A stretch of DNA of 64,000 nucleotides, from the NCBI GenBank assembly GCA_965215825.1, contig CBDCEM010000003.1, positions 806,001 through 870,000 on the forward strand, read 5' to 3'. Shown in pieces: positions 29,768 through 43,700 of this stretch. The position numbers and the translations under genes were made by a program. The notes under the pieces are model-generated. The model worked only from the letters and a program-made list of their open reading frames with translations, did no database searches and was not told the DNA's origin. The DNA comes from JAWPMT01 sp965215825. GTDB lineage: Bacteria > Bacteroidota > Bacteroidia > Cytophagales > Cyclobacteriaceae. Numbering within the stretch: position 1 is the stretch's first letter; each line of letters opens with the position of its first letter.

Positions 29768-31624
29768 ATGTGTGGCATAACAGGCTTTATAAAATTCGAT
29801 AAAAGAATTTCAGGTGAAGATCATGAAATAATAAAAGAAATGAATGCCCAGCACTTTCACAGGGGACCGGACGATCAAGACACACTTTTATTCGAGAATG
29901 TAGCCCTGGGGTTTAGCAGGCTTAGCATCATCGGTTTAGAAATGGGTATGCAACCCATCTTGAACGAGGATGAATCCGTTATTCTTATATGCAATGGTGA
30001 AGTATTTAATTACATAGAGCTTAGAGATCAACTGATATCCAGAGGCCATAAGTTCAGAACGAAATCTGATATTGAAGTAATCATTCATTTGTACGAAGAA
30101 TGCGGAATGGATTTACTGCAACAATTGAATGGCCAGTTCGCCTTTGCTATATATGATAAAAAGAGAAAAGCCCTCTATTGCGCTCGTGATCACATGGGAA
30201 TATGCCCACTGCATTACACCTTCGTTCAGAATACATTCATTTTTGGATCAGAAATAAAAGCAATTCTTCAACACCCTCTTGTATCTCGTGAAGTTGATCC
30301 TGTAGGACTTGACCAGGTTTTTACTTTTGCTGGTTTAATTAGCCCCAGAACCATGTTCAAGAATGTCCATAGCCTGGAAAATGGTCATTACTTAGAAGTT
30401 GACAGGCATGGAAAAATAGAAAAAAATGAATATTGGGATCTTATCTACCCCGAGGGAGAAGTACAGTTAAATGGCAAATCGGAAGAGTATTACATTGACC
30501 GACTAGAAGAACTATTTGAAAAATCAATTAGACTTAGGTTGAGGGCGGATGTCCCAATGGGACTTTATCTAAGTGGAGGTTTGGATTCATCCATGATTAC
30601 CATGAAAGTGAATCAGTTACAACCTGATATGCGGAAAGAAGCTTTTTCAATTGATTTTACGCAATCTGATATTTCTGAAACACCTTATCAAGTTTTGGTG
30701 GCCGATAAAAGCAATTCCAATCTTAACAAAAAGACGTTCTTTTATACAGACATTAGCAAAGGGCTGAAACGAGCAATATATCATTGCGAATGCCCTCTAA
30801 AAGAAACCTACAATACCGCCTCACTTTCGTTATCTGCGTCTACCAGGTCCAGAGGTATCAAAGCCATTTTGTCAGGAGAAGGTTCTGATGAGCTCTTCGC
30901 CGGTTATGTAGGATACAGATTTGATAAAATGAGGGCGATGAATATGGTACAAAATGCTTCAAGCCCCGAAGAGGAAGAACTCAGAAATAAAATCTGGGGT
31001 GATAAGTCCATGTTTTATGAAACCAACTTTTCCGAGCTGGAAAAAATAAAAAGAAGTTTGTATTCTGATGATCTCAACGCCTCTTTCGATGAAGTAAATT
31101 GCCTGAACCATCATGTAATCAAGACAGACAGGATTCGCAACCGGGATGTAATTAGTAAAAGGTCTTATATAGATTATAAAGTCAGATTGGTAGATCATTT
31201 GGTATCCGATCATGGCGACAGAATGGCATTGGCCAACTCAGTAGAAGTGAGATACCCTTTTTTAGACAAGGATTTTGTTGAGTTTTCAACTCAGGTGCCT
31301 TCTTCATTGAAACTCAACGACTTTACAGAGAAATATATACTAAAAAGAATGGCGGCAAGATTTGTCCCTAAAGAAATAATAGATAGGGAGAAATTTGGCT
31401 TCGTTGCCCCTGGAAGCCCTTATTTACTACAAAACAATGTAGAATATGTGAATGATCTTCTTTCGCACGATTTGATTAAGAAACAAGGATATTTTAATCC
31501 GGCCCAAATTGAACAGCTTAAAAAGGATTATAGTCAGGACGGATTTAAATTGAACATTCCCTTCGAAAGCGATCTATTGATCACCGTGATCACCTTTGGA
31601 ATATTGTTGGATGAATTTTTTTAA
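29768..31624 (+). CDS. asnB: Glutamine-hydrolysing asparagine synthetase
   Basis: This is a 618-residue class-II amidotransferase. It begins MCGITGF, so Cys2 is the glutaminase nucleophile after Met removal. The N-terminal domain has the NGEVFNY and RGPDDQD motifs. The synthetase domain has the pyrophosphate loop SGGLDSS at residues 269-275 and GEGSDELFAGY. It makes Asn from Asp, Gln and ATP in the cytoplasm. Its position between two NRPS genes that have several Asn-loading modules suggests it supplies substrate. An alternative is amidation of a carboxyl group in the product, as some cluster-borne AsnB homologues do. The 229-base upstream gap has no clear promoter. The start is fixed by the catalytic Cys. 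Confidence 0.93.
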   Translation: MCGITGFIKFDKRISGEDHEIIKEMNAQHFHRGPDDQDTLLFENVALGFSRLSIIGLEMGMQPILNEDESVILICNGEVFNYIELRDQLISRGHKFRTKSDIEVIIHLYEECGMDLLQQLNGQFAFAIYDKKRKALYCARDHMGICPLHYTFVQNTFIFGSEIKAILQHPLVSREVDPVGLDQVFTFAGLISPRTMFKNVHSLENGHYLEVDRHGKIEKNEYWDLIYPEGEVQLNGKSEEYYIDRLEELFEKSIRLRLRADVPMGLYLSGGLDSSMITMKVNQLQPDMRKEAFSIDFTQSDISETPYQVLVADKSNSNLNKKTFFYTDISKGLKRAIYHCECPLKETYNTASLSLSASTRSRGIKAILSGEGSDELFAGYVGYRFDKMRAMNMVQNASSPEEEELRNKIWGDKSMFYETNFSELEKIKRSLYSDDLNASFDEVNCLNHHVIKTDRIRNRDVISKRSYIDYKVRLVDHLVSDHGDRMALANSVEVRYPFLDKDFVEFSTQVPSSLKLNDFTEKYILKRMAARFVPKEIIDREKFGFVAPGSPYLLQNNVEYVNDLLSHDLIKKQGYFNPAQIEQLKKDYSQDGFKLNIPFESDLLITVITFGILLDEFF

Positions 31625-31747
31625 CTGATCCTCTTTTAAAGTTATCAGTATTACCACAGGATCTGTGCCTCTATTTCTGATCATCTAAGAGCAAGAACAA
31701 TCGCTCATTTTGAAAATAATAATAATTACTTAAGATAAAATCATACC

Positions 31748-34700
31748 ATGTCTTTTCAGAATAAACTGATTAAAAGTCTAGTTGATCATGCCCAAAGAAC
31801 AGCTATTGAAGTAAATTCTAAGACCATATCTTATTCAGAAATTCATCGTAAAGCCGATAGGATTACATCATTCTTATTAAAACAAAAACTAGAGAAGGAA
31901 ACTATAATTGGAATCCTGCTAGACAATAGAGTCGATATTATTAGTACTGTCATTGGAGTAATTAATGCCAGGTGTGTTTTCGTATTAGTAGATAGCTCTT
32001 TACCAGATAATAGACTTTATTCCATTGTGAGTGATATGCAATTAGCATATTTAATCTCGTCGGATAGCTTATCAGAAACACGATCAGATAAACAATGGTG
32101 GCCAACTAATAACTTCGCTCTAAAGGACATTTTTGATGATGACTCACTTGATAATACTGGTGAAATCGATTACCCCGAATTTGATGCGGAGGACAGCTTA
32201 TACGTTTATTTCACGTCTGGATCGACAGGAACACCTAAAGGTATAATTGGCAAAAACAGTAGTTTGTTGCAGTTCATTCAGTGGGAAATTAAGGAATTTG
32301 ATATTGATGAAAACAGTAAGTTCAGCCAATTTGTTAGCCCGTACTTCGATGCTTTTCTCCGGGATATATTTGTGCCTCTCCTGGCCGGAGGCACCATTTG
32401 TATACCACCTCAAAGGGAAGACTTCTATGTATCTGAAAAATTAACACCATGGTTAGACGAATCTGAAGTCAGCTTAATTCATTGTGTGCCCAGCCTGTTT
32501 CGGATTATAAATAATGACGCAATAACGACTGATAATTATACTAAGCTGAAATATGTGCTAATGTCCGGTGAAAAGATAAACCCGGCAGAACTGATTAATT
32601 GGTATACTGTATTTGATGGCCGGATACAGCTCGTTAATATGTATGGCACTACTGAAGCTACCATGATTCAGTCCTTCCATAGAATTTTACCGGCAGATGC
32701 CAGGAAGTCAAGAATTCCTATAGGTCAGCCAATAGATGGTACAGAATTATTAATTACTAAAAATGGTGTTAAACCTTGTAATAAACTCGTACCGGGTGAA
32801 TTGTACATCATTTCGAATTACTTGACCAAAGGCTATTTGAATGCACCGGAGCTTAGCGAACAAAAGTTTGTGCAAATTGAATCCGGCAACCATGCTGGTA
32901 AACATGCATTCAGAACGGGTGATCAAGCCAGGCTATTGACTGACAACAACATCGAATTAATTGGGAGGAAAGATCGACAAATCAAATTAAGAGGAATTAG
33001 AATTGAAGTAGATGAAGTTGAGAATGTTCTTCTGAGCTCAAACTTGCTTAAAAATGTAGTTGTCAGAGTCCACGCAGAAGAAAATGGAGATGAATCTTTA
33101 ATCGCATTTGCTATTGGAAAAGAATTATGGTCGGGTTCTGGTTTTAAGCAAAAGATTCAACAATATGCGCAAGACCACTTGCCAAAATACATGATACCCT
33201 CAAAGATTCTTGAGGTAGATAAATTCCCCTTACTGATCACTGGTAAAATAGACTATAAGGCTTTACATAACCTTTTGATAAGTGACAGGACGGTCATTGC
33301 TCCATCTAACAAAATAGAAATAGAAGTACTTGGGATATGGAAGGAGATCCTTGGAGATAAAGAGATCTCAATGGAGGATATTTTTCATGAAATAGGAGGG
33401 AATTCTCTCACCATCATGACTTTGATTAGTAAAATCAATAACGCTTATGATGTCAGAATTTCTTTAGGTGAGTTGTTCAAAAACCCTACGATCAAAAAAC
33501 AGGCTGCATTTATTGAATCGGCAAATAAGAACAATAAAACAACGATACCAAAAGCTAAAGAAGCTGATTATTATCCCGTTACCTCAGTTCAGAAACGGTT
33601 GTTCTTTCTACATCAATTCGATAAAAATTCTACTGCTTACAATTTGCAACTGATTGTTAAACTTCATGGGGCAATAGAAAGAAGAAAATTAAATGAGGCA
33701 GTTAATAAACTTGTAGAGCGACACGAAAGCTTTAGGACATACTTCGAAGTATTAGATGGTAAGCCTGTTCAAAAAATCAAGGACAAAATTCATTTTGAAG
33801 TTAAATACCTTAAAGCTGTTGTAAACGACTTGGACAAAGAAGTAGACAAGTTTGTTCAGCCCTTTGATTTAAGCGCAGCTCCGTTGATTAGAATAGGTGT
33901 GATTGAGTTTGCCACTCAAAAACATCTTTTGATAGTAGATGCCCATCACATTATTATGGACGGTGTTTCACAAACCGTTCTTATACAAGAATTCATGGCA
34001 TCTTATACAGATCGACAGCTGCCCGAATTGAAGTTGAATTACAAAGATTTTGCCGAATGGAGACACCTGGAAGAACAACAAAAAACCATAGCAAAACAAA
34101 AAGATTTTTGGCTCAGGCAGTATTCCGAGCTTCCTGAAACACTCGAATTACCGGTTGACTTTACAAGACCTTCGGTAAAGGCAGATAAGGCTAATAAACT
34201 ACATTTTGAAGTAGGTGCTTTGGAAACTAGTAAATTGAAAAGCATTGCTGAAGAAGAAGGAGCAACCATGTTCATGGTTGTTTTCTCCATTTTTAACGTT
34301 TTGTTAAGTAAGTTAAGTGCCCGGGAAGATATAGTGATAGGGGCACCTGTAGCCGGTCGACATCAACATATTGATCTGGAAGACTTAATTGGCATGTTTG
34401 TTACTACATTGCCATTACGTAATTACCCGAAAGGAAACCTTTCCTTCAGAGAGTTTTTGCTGTCAGTAAAAGATAACGTGCTTTCCTGCATAGAGAATCA
34501 AGATTATCCTTATGAAGAATTAATTGATGATTTAAAAGTTGAAAGGGATGCTGGGCGCAACCCCTTATTCGATATAACTTTTGCTTACCAGAATTATAAA
34601 AAGTCCGAACTAGAGATACCGGAGATTGAGGTAGAATCATACAAGCGAGAACATGCCACAGCGAAGTTTGATATTAATTTTTTGGGAAGTGAAGTAGATG

Positions 34701-37700
34701 ATCAAATCCATCTGACATTTGAATATTCTACAGCACTCTTTAAACAAGAGACAATAGAAAGATTTATAACCTATTTTGAAAAAATAGTATCGGCAGTAAT
34801 TATCGATACTGATACCAAAATTTATGATATCGACATTCTTCGGGATTCGCAGGAGCAGGACCATTTATTACAAGACCTGGATTTTGGAGAGGTAAATTAT
34901 CCGAAGGACAAAACATTAATAGACTTGTTTTCAGCACAAGTGAAAAGAACTCCTCATCATATAGCGCTGAAATACGAGGATCGAACCATGAACTATGTTC
35001 AATTGGATAAGGAGTCTACCCAATTGGCATTTTTGTTAAGAAGCAAAGGAGTGGAAGCGAATAGTGTTGTCGGATTAATGACTGACCGTTCGATTGAGTT
35101 CATTATTGGATTATTGGCCATTTTAAAATCTGGTGGGGCCTATCTGCCAATTGATTTTGATTATCCCCGGGAACGGAAAAAATACCTCCTTGAAAATAGC
35201 GGAACCAAACTGCTGTTAACCAAAAAGGAATTTGAAGAAGACTTAGCATATGATCTTGAAACGATCTTCATCGATGAAGTACAGGAAGATTCCGATCAGG
35301 TACCTGAAATTGATAGCATAAACGAGCCGTCAGATCTGTGTTATGTCATATATACTTCCGGTACTACAGGAAACCCGAAAGGGGTTATGGTTGAACATAG
35401 AAACATTGTAAGATTATTCTTCAATGATGAGGTTCCATTCACGTTTCAAAGTGATGATGTCTGGACGATGTTTCATAGCCATTCGTTTGATTTTAGCGTT
35501 TGGGAAATTTTTGGTGCACTGCTTTTTGGTGGAAAGCTCATCATTATTCCTAAAATGGTAGCGCGAGATACCCAAGCCTACCATCATATTCTAAAGCAGG
35601 AAAAGGTTAGTATACTTAATCAGACGCCAAGTGCATTTTACAATCTTATTCAAGCAGAGCTATCTGGCCCTGAAACCGAGCTAAGCTTGCGTCATGTTAT
35701 TTTTGGAGGAGAAGCACTCGTTCCGGGCAGACTAAAGGACTGGAGGTTAAGGTATCCCGATGTTAAGCTGGTCAACATGTATGGGATCACAGAAGTCGCT
35801 GTTCACGTGACCTATAAAGAAATAACTGAAAAAGAAATTGAAAATAACATCAGTGATATAGGGAAACCGCTTCCTACTTTATCAGCATTTGTATTTGATA
35901 AACATATGAATCCGGTCCCTTATGGGGTCATAGGGGAATTATACGTAGGAGGTGCGGGAGTTACCAGAGGTTATTTGGGGAAAGAGCAGCTAACGAAAGA
36001 AAAATTCATTCAAAGCCCACATGATTCAGACAGAAGGCTATACAGAACCGGTGATCTGGCTCGGGTTTTAAGCTCAGGCGATCTTGAATATCTTGGTAGG
36101 GCTGATCATCAGGTTCAACTCCGGGGTTTCAGAATAGAGTTAGGAGAAATAGAGAATCAATTGAATCTCTACCCAACCGTCAAAGAAGCGGTTGTTATAA
36201 TGAAAGAAAACCAGGATCACACCTTCCTGACCGCTTACTACGTTTCGGAAAAGACAACCGATATAGAAACAATAAGAGGTTTTCTATCCGGGAAACTGCC
36301 CGATTACATGATACCATCTTACTATGTTCACCTGGAAGAGGTACCATTGACTGTCAATGGGAAATTAGATAAAGCTGCATTGCCTGATCCGGAAATTAAA
36401 ATACAAGACCAGTATGTAGCACCGCAAACCAAAGAGGAAAAACTCCTGGCTGAAGTATGGGCCAGCGTATTGGGTATTGATCATATCGGAACAACAGATA
36501 ACTTTTTTTCTGTCGGTGGTGATTCCATTAAATCCATACAGATATGTTCGAGAATTCGAGGAGAAGGCTATGAGCTGTCGGTGCATAGCATCTTTGTCCA
36601 TCAAAATATTAAACAATTAGCCACAATACTGAAGCCTTTAGATGTTATATCTGATCAATCTACCATAATCGGTAAAGCCGCCTTAACGCCTATTCAGAGT
36701 TGGTTTTTTGAAGGTCCAGTCAAAGCCAAACACCATTACAATCAGGCAGTAATGCTCAGTTTTGAGGAGGAGGTATCAATTGAAAACATACGTGAGATCT
36801 TCTGGAAACTTCAGGAACACCATGATGCACTACGGATGGTGTTTAGAAGTGAAGATGAAATACTTATCCAGGAAAACCTCAGTACAGACTTACCTGTTTC
36901 TGTTGAAGAATATGACCTGAAAGATCAGGGAACCCAAATCGAAGCATCTTTATTGGAAATTAGTAATCAGATACAATCTGGCATCAACTTGGAGCAAGGC
37001 CCACTGATGAAGGTCGGCTTGTTTCATCTGGAAAAAGGTAGCCGATTACTTATTGTTATTCATCATTTGGTTGTAGATGGAATATCATGGCGTATTTTGT
37101 TTGAAGACATTGAGCTTCTATACCAACAGATAAACCGCAACGAATCACTGAACTTACCAAGTAAGACCGATTCTTTTCTCTCCTGGTCCGGTCACCTGCG
37201 TGAATACATTAAAGGAGATCAGTTCAAAGAGGCAAAAACTTATTGGGAAAGTTTTGATGCTAAAAATATAAGCCGGGTGCCAAAAGACAATCAAAACGGG
37301 AGCAATACCGGATTTGATAGACGATATGCTTCATTTACTTTAAACAGCGAAGAAACTACGCTATTATTAAAAGAAGTTCATCCATCATTTAATACCCAGA
37401 TTAATGATATTCTCCTGACTGCATTGCTATTAAGTGTATCCATGCGCTATGGCCACTGTAAAGTACAGGTTGACCTGGAAAGTCATGGCAGAGAAGAGAT
37501 AAACGGCACGAATGTAAGTAGAACCGTCGGCTGGTTTACTACTATTTATCCGGTGATCCTGGAAAAAATGGATGGTGATCTAGCTTATCAGATCAAATGT
37601 ATTAAAGAAGCTCTGGCCAATGTTCCTAATAGTGGACTTGATTACTCACTGGCCAAATACTATGTTTCAGAGGACGATGACCAGACAGAGTGGCTTACGG

Positions 37701-40700
37701 AAAATTCACAGATCATATTTAACTATTTAGGTCAATTTGATGCTGATACGAGAGGCCGGTCTTATTCGATAGCTAAAGAAAGGGGAGGAGACACGGTATC
37801 ATCCACAGAAACTATCAATTATGATTGGGACATTTCGGGAATAGTCCATTCTGATAAGTTGAAGATGACTATTGCTTACAGCCAAAAGCAGTACAGCGAA
37901 GAAACTATAACAACGTTCATGCAGCAGTTCAAAGAGAGCTTAAAAGAAATTATAGATTACTGCTGTACATACAATAAATTGGAGTTAACTCCTTCCGATT
38001 TAACTTATAAAAAATTATCAATAATCCAACTTGACGCACTTCAGTCAAAATATGATATTCAAGACATTTACCCTCTGTCACCGATGCAGGAGGGGATGCT
38101 TTATCATTCGTTGCTTGATAGTGAGTCAGAAAACTATTTTTCACAACTGACCTATCGTCTTAAAGGGACGCTGGACGTAAGTCTGGTTGAAAAGAGCATG
38201 AATGTCTTGATCGGCAGGCATGACATTTTAAGGACCATTTTTATAAATGAAGGCTATGATCGGCCTTTACAGCTCGTTTTAAAGGAGCGAAGTATCGATT
38301 TTAACTACCAGGACCTTCAAAAGGAGGTCGAAAACCGGTCTGTAGATACCGTGATATCAGCATGTCAGCAAGAAGAAAAACTTAGAAAATTTGATCTGAG
38401 CAAAGATCTGCTCATGCGCTTGTCAGTAATTAAAATCACTGAAGATGAATACTTTTTCATTTGGAGCAGACATCATATCTTGATGGACGGGTGGTGCTTA
38501 AGTATTTTAATTAATGAGTTCAAACAAATCTATGCAAGTTATGTGGATAAGATTGAGCCAACTTTGCCTGTTATAGCTAATCCTTATTCCAATTATATAA
38601 AATGGCTGGAGGCTAGAGACAAAGAAGAATCTGCTGACTATTGGAGAAAATATCTGTCCTATTATAATAAACTGGTGACATTACCGCAAAAGGAAATTTC
38701 CTTATCTGATCTGTTACCTTACCATTTAATGTCTGAAGAATGGTTCCTGGATCATCAGGCAATGAAGTCACTTCATCAACTTTCCAGTGAGTACGGGGTA
38801 ACATTAAACACAATATTTCAGGCTGCCTGGGCCATACTATTGGCCAAGTACAACAATACTGATGATGTGGTATTTGGTTCAGTGGTATCTGGTCGTCCGG
38901 CAGCGCTTGAGCATGTTGAAACGATGATAGGGTTATTTATTAATACTGTCCCAGTAAGGATGAGTATTGATAAAGGTTGCTCCATAGGTGAGTTGCTCAA
39001 CAAAGTGCAGGCAGAAGCAATAGAAAGTGAAAAACACCATTTTAGCCTTTTGTCGGAAACACAATCTTCCAGTGAGTTGGATAACGGATTGTTTGACCAC
39101 CTTATGGTATTTGAGAATTATCCGGTAACCGAAAGTCTTGACACATCGGAGGATTTCAAGGTGGCTGATGCGGAGATATTCGAACAGACAAATTACGACT
39201 TGACAATCGAAATCTCCCCGGCAAAGGAGACTCGAATAAAGATTGATTATAATGCCAATAAATACGATAGTGTCACCATCAGAAATGTACTGGTTCATTT
39301 AAATCAAATCATTGAAGAGATCATTTCCGACACAGCGACAGATATATCAAAGATTGATGTAAATACCACGAAAGAGCATCAAAAATTACTATATGAGTTC
39401 AATGATACAGGAACTGATTACTCTTCATCAGAAACTGTCTTATCTCTGTTTAAAAAACAGGTAGCTCAAAACCCTGATACCCTTGCTATAACCATCGGGG
39501 ATAACAGGATGACCTACAAAGAACTTGATCAACGATCGGATAAGCTCGCTTCCTATCTGCAAAAAGCAAAAGGGACTAAAAAGGGTGATATGGTCGGTTT
39601 AATGCTTGAACGGGAACTGCAATTGATTCCCAGCATACTAGGAATCCTAAAATCAGGAGGTACCTATATTCCTATTGACCCGTCTTTTCCTGATGATCGG
39701 AAAACTATCCTGATTGAAGACTCAGCATTACAGGTAATTATTACAAGAAATAGTCATATTCAGTCTTTGATTTCCATTTCACCGGAAATAGTGGACCTTG
39801 ACACAGACCTTGATGACATTGATACAAATTACGAGAAGCCATCTTCTGTTAAGATTACCGGAGAAGACCTGGCGTATGTGATCTATACTTCGGGCTCGAC
39901 AGGTAAACCCAAGGGTGTCATGATCGAACATGGGTCATTGCTAAACTATACCAATTGGGCTTCAGGTTATTATTTGAAAGGAGAACCATCAACATTTGGG
40001 CTATATACGTCTATTTCGTTTGACCTCACAGTCACATCAATTTTTATCCCGTTGATCACAAACAATAAAATCATTATCTATCCGGGAAAAGATGATGGAA
40101 CACGAATAAAAGAACTGGTGAGTTCGGGAGAAGTTGATGTATTAAAACTTACGCCATCACATCTGAAAATAATCAGAGATGGAGCTATAGATATTCCCAT
40201 ACTTGCAAAAAATACAAAACTGATCGTAGGAGGGGAGGAATTGGAGACCAGTCTGGCCCGATCGATTTACGATAAGTTTGGCGGTAAAGTAGAAATATAT
40301 AATGAGTACGGTCCTACCGAAGCCACGGTGGGCTGTATGATTCATCGTTATTCTCCAGAGGAGACACTGACTTCCGTGCCAATAGGTCACCCGATCAACA
40401 ACACGCAGGTCTACGTACTGGATAAGGATTTGCATCCTGTTCCACTTGGAGCTACAGGAGAATTATATGTATCCGGTGCGGGCTTAAGCCGCGGTTATCT
40501 GGCAAATTCTTCTTTGACGGAAGAACGCTTCATCAGCAACCCTTTTGTGCAGGGAACCGTCATGTACAAGACTGGAGATTTAGCCAGGCGTCATGCTAAT
40601 GACGGCATGCTGTATAAAGGCCGCACAGATGACCAGGTGAAAGTGCATGGTTACCGAATAGAATTAGGAGAGATAGCCTATCAATTGTCAAATCATCCGC

Positions 40701-43700
40701 AAATCACCGATTCGGTGGTAGTTGTGCGGACCGAGAGTGAAGAAGGGCCAGATTATCTTGTGGGATATTACTTATCGGAATCTGAACTTGATTCGACTTT
40801 ACTCGTGGATTACCTGTCAGAGAAATTGCCGAAATATATGATCCCCGCTTTTTATGTCCATATGAAAAGCTGGCCGCTCACAAGAAATGGCAAGCTAGAT
40901 AAAGAAGCCCTGCCAAGCCCGGAAAAGACAGGTGACCTGGATTATGTTCCACCCTCAAATAAAATCGAAACGGTTCTTCAAGGTTTATGGTCAGATGTAT
41001 TAAAAATCAAACCAGAACTTATCAGTGCAAATGGCAATTTCCAGAAGATGGGTGGAAATTCCTTAACTACGTTGTATTTGATTGGGCGTATTCGCAAGAC
41101 CTTTAACGTAGAAATTTCTCTCAGTGGAATTTTTGAATATCCCACAATCAAAGAGCAGGCGGAATTCATTCAGGACAAAACAGGTGAAAGTGATGCATCA
41201 ATCATAAAAACACAGGAAGCAGAACATTATCCATTGTCTTCGCCCCAGAAGAGAGTTTTCTTTCTTCACAAATTTGACCCTGAGGCACTGGCCTACAATA
41301 TGCCTCAAATCGTCAGGCTTGAAGGAAAACCCGACAGGAAGAAAATAACTGATGCGTTTAAGAAACTCATTGACCGCCACGAAAGTCTGCGCACATCCTT
41401 TGAAACGAAGGGTTCGGAACCGGTACAGAACGTCAGGAAAGATGTGACGTTTGAGGTTGATTATATCAAGGCAGATGAAGACAAGATGCCTGCTACTATT
41501 CAAGCGTTTATCAGGCCTTTTGATCTGGCTATTGCTCCTTTGATGCGGGTAGGATTGATCGAAACTTCCTCTGAGGATAGTGTATTGATTATGGATACGC
41601 ATCATATAATTAGCGATGGAGTATCTCAGACTATATTCATTGAAGAATTCATGGCAATCTATAAGGGTGGCCATGAAGAATTACCCAAGCTGCGCTTGAG
41701 TTATAAAGATTTTGTTCAGTGGCAATTGGAGAAAACTCAGCAGGATAAGGTAGCCGGGCAAAAAGATTTCTGGATCAATCAATTTTCGGAAATGCCTGAG
41801 ATCCTGAATTTGCCAACGGATTTTTCCCGACCTGCGGTTAAAGATCATTCAGGTGAAGTGGTAAGCTTTGAGCTAGCTGGGGAAGATTTGAACCGACTGA
41901 AATCTATTGCCGAAAGTGAGGGAGCGACTATGTTCATGGTCATGTTTTCCATGTTCAATGTGTTGCTCAGTAAACTCACCAGTCAACGAGATATCGTGAT
42001 TGGAACACCTGTTGCCGGTCGACATCAACACCCTGAACTGGAGAATATACTTGGGATGTTTGTCAATACACTCGCCGTGCGTACTAAATTCCGTGAAGAT
42101 GTAAGCTTTCTGGAGCTGCTATCCCTGGTCAAAAAGAATACTTTAGGCTGCCTGGATAACCAGGACTACCCTTATGAAGAATTAGTAGACATTTTAAATG
42201 TTAAACGTGACACAAGTCGAAATCCCCTGTTTGATGTCATGTTTATGTATCAGAATTATCGAAAATCAGAACTGAAAATTCCAGGGTTAACCCTCAAGCA
42301 ATTTGATTCTAAGCGCATCAGATCGTCATTTGATGTGACCATGGTCGTACTGGAAAGCTCGGAAAAACTGGTTGTGAATTTTGAATACGCCACTTCATTA
42401 TTCAGGAAAGAGACCGTAGAGAAATTCATGGGTTACTTCAGGACGATGATGTCTGAAGTGATGCGAAATGATCAAATTAAGCTTGCTGATATTCAGGTGA
42501 TATCTGATGCTGAAAAAGATGATTTGATACATGTCTTCAATGACACACGACTTGATTTTGACACAAACAGCACCATTCACCAGTTGTTTGAAGAGCAGGT
42601 GTCCAGACATCCTCATCAGCCTGCAATTTCGTTTGAAGGTGAAAGTTTAACTTATCAGGAATTAAACGATAAAAGCGACCAATTATTCCGAAAACTACTC
42701 ACTCACCTCAATGGGAAAGAAGAAGTATTGATCGGAATAATAATGGATCGATCTGTGGAACTGGTAGCTAGCATGTTAGCAGTGTTAAAGGCCGGTTGCG
42801 CTTATGTTCCCATTGATCCAGAGTATCCTGAAGAGCGGATCAATTTCATTATTCAGGATAGTAAGATGAAAATCATCTTGACTGGGAATTCTTCGCAGCT
42901 CGTATCTGAGTGGCTTCCCAAAGATGTGGTTTCGATTGATGTGACATCAAAAGAATTGCCTGAGCAATCAGAAGAGCCGGTTGATGTGAATACCTCTCCC
43001 TCAAACCTCGCCTACCTGATCTATACCTCAGGGTCTACGGGTAACCCTAAGGGAGTAATGGTTGAACACAAAAGCATAATAAACTTTGTTCATGGCATTA
43101 TCAACAGGATTTCCATACCGGAAGACTTCTCGATGCTAAGCCTTACAACGGCTTCATTTGATATTTTCGTTTTAGAAACCCTTTTACCTCTTTTGAATGG
43201 ATCCAAAATAGTATTGGCAAGCTCCACCGATCAGAAAAATACCAGGAGCTTGACAACATTAATCAAAGACCAAAAGGTGGATGGGATTCAAATCACGCCC
43301 TCACATTTGAAATTATTATTGTCAAACAAAGAGGGTGATGCGCTTAAAGGCATAAAGCTGCTAATGGTTGGAGGTGAAGAGTTTCCCGTTAACCTTCTTA
43401 ACGACATAAGAAATTACTATTCCGGGAAAATTTACAATATGTATGGACCAACTGAGACGACAGTCTGGTCAGCAATAAAGGATCTTACTGATGCAACGTC
43501 CATAAATATTGGAACCCCAATAGCCAATACCATTATTCGTATTCTGGACAACAAAGGGAAATTGCAACCCATTGGAATTCCGGGTGAACTGTGCATTGGT
43601 GGTAGGGGAGTTGCCAGGGGGTACTGGGATCGCGCCAAACTTACCAGGGAAAGGTTCATAAAAGATCCTGTTGTGAATGATGATATTATTTATAGGACAG

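Noticed and set aside
41198..41674. 158-codon reverse-strand open frame
   Set aside because: It is a shadow of the giant NRPS coding strand and has no protein-like motif. The same applies to reverse frames at 38933-39298 and 4759-5136.
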